From contig JACQFP010000033.1 of assembly GCA_016200005.1 (NCBI GenBank), positions 1-64,000 on the forward strand: a DNA stretch of 64,000 bases, written 5' to 3'. This DNA is from Verrucomicrobiota bacterium (GTDB lineage Bacteria > Verrucomicrobiota > Verrucomicrobiia > Limisphaerales > PALSA-1396). Shown piece after piece: positions 58,238 to 64,000 of this stretch; positions within the stretch are counted from its first letter, which is position 1; every line of letters begins with the position of its first letter. A model generated the notes under the pieces. That model saw nothing but the letters and a program-made list of their open reading frames with translations. It did no database searches and was not told the origin of the DNA. The position numbers were made by a program, and so were the translations under genes.

Positions 58238-60172
58238 ATGGCAAAGGTACTCGGCATTGACTTGGGCACGACTAATTCCTGCATGGCAGTAATGGAGGGT
58301 GGGGAACCCGCCGTTTTGGAGAATTCCGAAGGCAAGCGCACGACGCCTTCAGTCGTCGCATTCACCAAGAGCGGCGAGCGGCTCGTCGGCGATGCCGCGA
58401 AACGTCAGGCCGTCACCAACTCGCGAAATACGGTTTACTCCATCAAGCGCTTCATGGGCCGCAAATTTGATGAAGTGCAGGAGGAAATCAAACGCGTACC
58501 TTACAAAGTTGTTCGCGCCTCCAACGGTGACGTCGCCGTGGAAGTGGAAGTGGACGGCAAGCCAAAGCAATTCAGTCCCCCAGAAATCTCGGCGATGATT
58601 CTGGCGAAACTGAAGTCCGATGCCGAAGTGCGGTTGGGCGAGAAAATTACTCAAGCCGTGATCACCACCCCGGCGTATTTCAACGATTCCCAACGCCAGG
58701 CCACCAAAGACGCTGGGCGCATCGCTGGTTTGGAAGTGCTGCGCATCATCAACGAACCAACTGCCGCGTCCCTGGCTTATGGCCTCGACAAAAAGAAGGA
58801 CGAGAAAATCGCCGTGTATGATTTGGGAGGTGGAACATTCGATATCTCGGTGCTCGAAATCGGCGATGGTGTTTTCGAAGTCAAAGCCACCAACGGCGAC
58901 ACGCATTTGGGCGGCGACGACTGGGACAACCGGATCATGGATTGGATTCTCGATGAGTTCAAACGCGAGCACGGCATGGATCTACGCAAACAGCCGGACG
59001 CTTTGCAGCGAATCAAAGAGGAATCTGAAAAGGCCAAGATCGCGTTGTCCAACTCACAGCAATATGAAATCAATCTCCCGTTTATCACCGCCGACGCCAG
59101 TGGTCCAAAGCACATCAGCTTGAAGCTGACCCGCGCCAAACTGGAGCAAATTTGCGACGAGTTGTTCGAGCGCACCATCACCCCCGTAAAGAATTGTTTG
59201 AAAGACGCCAGCATCACGGCTGAAAAGATTGACGAGTTGGTCCTCGTCGGCGGCATGACCCGCATGCCCAAGGTGGTTGAAACCGCTCATTCCCTCGTCA
59301 ACAAACCCCCGCATCAGGGCGTCAATCCCGATGAAGTCGTCGCGGTTGGCGCGGCCATCCAGGGCGGCGTCCTCAAAGGCGAAGTGAAGGACGTGCTCCT
59401 GCTCGACGTGACCCCGCTCTCGCTCGGCATCGAGACGCTGGGCGGCGTGTTCACTAGGCTCATCGAGCGCAACACCACCATTCCCACCCGGAAATCGGAA
59501 ATTTTTTCGACCGCATCGGACAATCAACCCGGCGTGGAAATCCACGTGTTGCAAGGCGAACGACAACTGGCCCGCGACAACAAGACCATCGGTAAATTTC
59601 ATTTGACGGACATCCCGCCCGCGCCGCGGGGCATGCCCCAGATTGAAGTGACGTTCGACATCGACGCCAACGGTATCCTGCACGTCAGCGCCAAGGACCT
59701 TGGGACGGGCAAGGAACAAAAGATCACCATCACCGCCAGCAGCGGCCTTTCGAAGGACGAAATCGAAAAGATGCGCAAGGACGCCGAATCGCACGCCGAG
59801 GAAGACAAACAGCAACGTGAGGGGATCGAAGCGCGCAACGAGGCCGACAACGCCGTTTATCGCTCCGAAAAAATGTTGAAAGACAACGCGGACAAAATTT
59901 CCGCGGACGACAAAACCAAGATTGAAAATGCTGTCAAAGACGTCAAGGAGGCGCTCAAAGGCAGCGATGCTTCAGCGGTCAAAACTGCGAGCGAGAAGTT
60001 GAACGAAGCGTGGCAGGCGGTCTCAGCCGAACTTTACAAGGCCGCCGCTGAAAAGGCCAAGGCGGGCAAGGCGCAACCACAGCCGGAATCCGGCGAGCCG
60101 AAAGCCGAAGAGAAAAGCGAAAAAGGCCCAATCATCGACGCCGAAGTGGTGGGGGAGGAAAAGAAAAAGTAA
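58238..60172 (+). CDS. dnaK: Hsp70 chaperone DnaK
   Basis: 644 residues, full length. ATPase domain: [19 protein letters not shown] at the start, [42 protein letters not shown] and [14 protein letters not shown]. Substrate domain: [14 protein letters not shown] and the lid, ending [20 protein letters not shown]. It is grouped with groES-groEL, with no grpE or dnaJ adjoining. In the 212 bp upstream I see neither a CIRCE element nor a clear sigma-32 promoter. Confidence 0.98.
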   Translation: MAKVLGIDLGTTNSCMAVMEGGEPAVLENSEGKRTTPSVVAFTKSGERLVGDAAKRQAVTNSRNTVYSIKRFMGRKFDEVQEEIKRVPYKVVRASNGDVAVEVEVDGKPKQFSPPEISAMILAKLKSDAEVRLGEKITQAVITTPAYFNDSQRQATKDAGRIAGLEVLRIINEPTAASLAYGLDKKKDEKIAVYDLGGGTFDISVLEIGDGVFEVKATNGDTHLGGDDWDNRIMDWILDEFKREHGMDLRKQPDALQRIKEESEKAKIALSNSQQYEINLPFITADASGPKHISLKLTRAKLEQICDELFERTITPVKNCLKDASITAEKIDELVLVGGMTRMPKVVETAHSLVNKPPHQGVNPDEVVAVGAAIQGGVLKGEVKDVLLLDVTPLSLGIETLGGVFTRLIERNTTIPTRKSEIFSTASDNQPGVEIHVLQGERQLARDNKTIGKFHLTDIPPAPRGMPQIEVTFDIDANGILHVSAKDLGTGKEQKITITASSGLSKDEIEKMRKDAESHAEEDKQQREGIEARNEADNAVYRSEKMLKDNADKISADDKTKIENAVKDVKEALKGSDASAVKTASEKLNEAWQAVSAELYKAAAEKAKAGKAQPQPESGEPKAEEKSEKGPIIDAEVVGEEKKK

Positions 60173-60294
60173 GAACAAGATTCGACGGCGTTGCTTTCAC
60201 GAGAAAGCGGCCGCCGCCAGAAACATTTTTTCCTGCCGCTCGGGCGGTGGGATTTGATTCAACCGTAAAATAAACAAACAAAGGAAAATACAAT

Positions 60295-62270
<1,976 letters not shown>

Positions 62271-62306
62271 GCCGTTCGGCCTTTCGGAGGAACCGAAACA
62301 ATGCAA

Positions 62307-62340
62307 GCGAGGTTGGCGCACGCCAGCCTCGCTTTTTGCT
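62307..62340 (+). terminator. Rho-independent terminator of groES-groEL
   Basis: GCGAGGTTGGCG and CGCCAGCCTCGC form a 12-bp stem around CA (one mismatch), followed by TTTTTGCTTTT. Position 37 bp after the groEL stop fits a terminator of the operon. Confidence 0.88.
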
Positions 62341-62378
62341 TTTCGCACTTTCCCATCTTCACACTTGTATTGACGCGC

Positions 62379-62407
62379 TTGACCGCCGCGAGGAATTGAA
62401 GCATGAT
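62379..62407 (+). promoter_or_regulatory. Probable tmRNA promoter
   Basis: TTGACC at 62379-62384 and CATGAT at 62402-62407 are spaced by 17 bp, a sigma-70-like pair with a 5/6 and a 4/6 match. Transcription from about 62414 would give a short leader removed by RNase P before the mature tmRNA 5' end at 62422. Confidence 0.5.
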
Positions 62408-62421
62408 CTTCTTGCCGACAT

Positions 62422-62775
62422 GGGGGCGTACTGGTTTCGACCTGGAAAATGCGCCAGAGGCGGCATGCCGAGGATGGTTCGTTGGCCTCGTTAATCATCG
62501 AACCAAAAAATAAGTGCTAACGAAGAATTAGCTCTCGCGGCCTAAATTGCCGCGACGTTCGCCCTTGGACACCTGCTACGAGGGACGAACGCCACAGCAG
62601 GCATGGTTGACGGCGGAGACTGCGCGCCGGCGGCCGAGAAAATCTCATGCGGACTAGGCAGTGTGACTCGGGTCAGAGCGTCATCACACCGCAGAAAACT
62701 CTCTTCTGACTAAGCATGTAGTCGCGGCTGGTTTGTTAGCCAGGGACGCGGGTTCAATTCCCGCCGCCTCCACCA
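62422..62775 (+). ncRNA. ssrA: Transfer-messenger RNA (one-piece)
   Basis: The 5' end GGGGGCGTACTGGTTTCGAC and the 3' end, with GGGTTCAATTCCCGCCGCCT followed by CCACCA, are the tRNA-like domain; GGGGGCG pairs with CGCCTCC. The tag frame reads GCT (62516) then AACGAAGAATTAGCTCTC, GCGGCC and TAA, giving (A)ANEELALAA. The ALAA end is the usual degradation signal. tmRNA rescues ribosomes stalled on broken messages. It is a standard one-piece form with pseudoknots between the two halves. Confidence 0.96.
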
Positions 62776-62840
62776 TCGTTGTGCTTGTGTCTTTTGATGC
62801 AAAAGATGTCATGTCTGAAGCGCAATAATTCTGCCCAGTT

Positions 62841-64000
62841 ATGAAAACACGCGACCCGGCCACACAAATTCACCGTCGGGATTTCATCAGAAGCAGTGCT
62901 GGTTTGACGGCGCTGGCCGCGGCGGGTCCGCTGGGCCACCTCGCCACCGCGACGGCGGCGGAACCACTCCAGAGCCGCAAGAGCGTCGGCATTCAGGTGG
63001 GCGCGGTTTCATTTGTGGATGAAGGCACCGAGAACGTGCTCGACGTTTTGCAGGAACGTGGAGCCGTTGATGCCATCTATCTCACTACTTTTACGTACGG
63101 GCGTGGATTGGGCGGGCGACAGATTCCGGGCCACCCGTTCCCCGACCACGGCGTGCGGGTGTCGGACGAGAAGTTTTTCCACGGCGGGAATTATGCCACG
63201 CCGCACCCTGAGTTTTACCGCGATACTGTGCTGAAGCAAACCCGTGCGCCCGACCATGGTGACCTCGACATTGTCGCCACCGTGCTGCCCGCTGCCAAAA
63301 AGCGCGGGATGCGCCTGTTCTGCTCGATCGAAGACGTGTTTAGCGGTGAGGTGCCGGGTGTGAAGGAGGTTTCTGAAGTGGATCTCCAAGGGCGCCGAGC
63401 CGGCGGCCTTTGTCTCTACCATCCTGACGTGCGCGCGTTCTGGACTGGTCTCGCAACAGATCTATGCAAGTCGTACGACATCGATGGCATTCTCTTTTTC
63501 AACGAACGCAATGGCCCGTTGCTGAATGCGCTCGGCGCCAGCCACGCGCAGAGCATCGCCTCGTCGCGTGTCACCTGTTTCTGCGAACATCACCAGCGGG
63601 CGGCGAAAGAGCGCGGTATTCATTTTGAGCGCGCCCGGCAGGGTTACCTCAAGCTCGACCAGTTCATCCAGGCGGCGCTCAAAGACCAACGACCGACCGA
63701 CGGCTACTTCGTCGAGTTCTGGCGGTTGCTCGTCGAGTATCCGGAGATCATCGCGTGGGATGGGTTGTTTGACGCGGCGAAGCATCGGGTGCTCGCCGAG
63801 CTCAATGCCGCCGTGAAGCGCGTGCGGCCGGGGCTGCAAGTCGGTTTCCACATCGAGCACGTCAACTCCTTCAATCCCATTTTCCGCGCCACGCGCAGTT
63901 ACGCCGATCTGGCGACGAAGGCCGACTTCCTGAAGGTCGTCGTCTATAACAACTGCGGCGGCGAACGCTATGCCAACTTCATCCGCAACGTTGGCTCAAC
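62841..64000 (+). CDS. Tat-exported TIM-barrel glycosidase-like protein (partial)
   Basis: ATG 62841 opens a frame that stays open to the end of the window (386 residues seen). The N-terminus has a twin-arginine signal (IHRRDFIRSSAGLTALAAAG). The following part alternates strands and helices as in a (beta/alpha)8 barrel: VGIQVGAVSFVDE, DAIYLTTFTYG, GMRLFCSIEDVF, DIDGILFFNERNGPLLNAL and LQVGFHIEHVNSF. It resembles uncharacterised glycosyl-hydrolase-like proteins of planctomycetes and verrucomicrobia. The E in FFNERNG is a plausible catalytic residue (inference). Substrate unknown; the 3' end lies beyond the window. Confidence 0.8.
   Translation, partial: MKTRDPATQIHRRDFIRSSAGLTALAAAGPLGHLATATAAEPLQSRKSVGIQVGAVSFVDEGTENVLDVLQERGAVDAIYLTTFTYGRGLGGRQIPGHPFPDHGVRVSDEKFFHGGNYATPHPEFYRDTVLKQTRAPDHGDLDIVATVLPAAKKRGMRLFCSIEDVFSGEVPGVKEVSEVDLQGRRAGGLCLYHPDVRAFWTGLATDLCKSYDIDGILFFNERNGPLLNALGASHAQSIASSRVTCFCEHHQRAAKERGIHFERARQGYLKLDQFIQAALKDQRPTDGYFVEFWRLLVEYPEIIAWDGLFDAAKHRVLAELNAAVKRVRPGLQVGFHIEHVNSFNPIFRATRSYADLATKADFLKVVVYNNCGGERYANFIRNVGS

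Noticed and set aside
58026-60294. CIRCE operator upstream of dnaK or groES
   Set aside because: No TTAGCACTC-N9-GAGTGCTAA is present. TGGCACTTTCATTGCTAA at 58194 is only loosely similar and lacks the spacer.

Overview
The window reads as a chromosome segment of a Verrucomicrobiota bacterium, probably of the Pedosphaera/Limisphaera kind. This is inferred from content, not from any search. The pointers are: Tat-exported Gfo/Idh/MocA and DUF4838 proteins, PKD and discoidin modules, a Pkn-type kinase with TPRs beside an ECF sigma factor, the LL-diaminopimelate aminotransferase route to lysine, and secreted repeat proteins ending in a short '..FYRL' module. Base composition is GC-rich throughout. 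Coding density is high but broken by many small repeats.

Layout. 1-1.2 kb: end of a PKD protein and a VapC/antitoxin pair. 1.5-8.8 kb: a RidA-like protein, a decayed MFS transporter, a creatininase/Tat/DUF4838 operon that looks like carbohydrate catabolism, and a discoidin-like protein. 9.1-16.3 kb: Gfo/Idh/MocA oxidoreductase, HEAT-repeat protein, dapL, TPR protein, CNT nucleoside transporter. 16.5-23 kb: larB and larC (nickel-pincer cofactor), then ribBA and ribH (riboflavin) split by a DUF2625 gene and a toxin-antitoxin pair. 23-31.6 kb: a full A1-type cytochrome c oxidase cluster (cupredoxin, ctaA, ctaB, subunits I, III, IV, II, SCO, DUF420) behind a near-perfect Rex-like operator. 31.6-35 kb: YqeY, a UVR-motif protein, an EgtD-like methyltransferase and a dihydropteroate-synthase-like protein. 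35-39 kb: a second PIN toxin pair, relics of C-terminal sorting modules, a frameshifted kelch protein and a BNR-like protein. 39.5-45 kb: the kinase/ECF pair, a tRNA-Gly-like remnant and a DUF885 peptidase. 45-52 kb: MiaE-like, another BNR-like protein, acpS-pdxJ, VanZ, comEC. 52-58 kb: folB with a HAD-Nudix fusion, a structured RNA-like element, argS, ptsN, an M50-like protease, pyrE. 58-64 kb: dnaK, groES, groEL, tmRNA and a Tat-exported glycosidase-like protein running off the end.

The main signals beyond ordinary genes are repeats and fusions. (1) Short arrays of degenerate 7-bp units, each array with its own heptamer, lie between genes and also in frame inside ribH, pdxJ, argS and the kinase. 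(2) A MITE-like family has about 24-bp terminal inverted repeats and 10-bp direct repeats at three sites; one copy is nested inside a second element family. (3) Perfect 25-28-bp palindromes sit between genes, and a related one lies inside the kinase gene. (4) LarC carries a whole extra metal-transporter-like domain. (5) A HAD-Nudix fusion overlaps folB and could supply two often-missing folate steps. (6) A 258-bp highly structured GC-rich element resembles HEARO/omega-RNA without any IscB gene nearby. Every function named here is by recognition from sequence; none was tested against a database.
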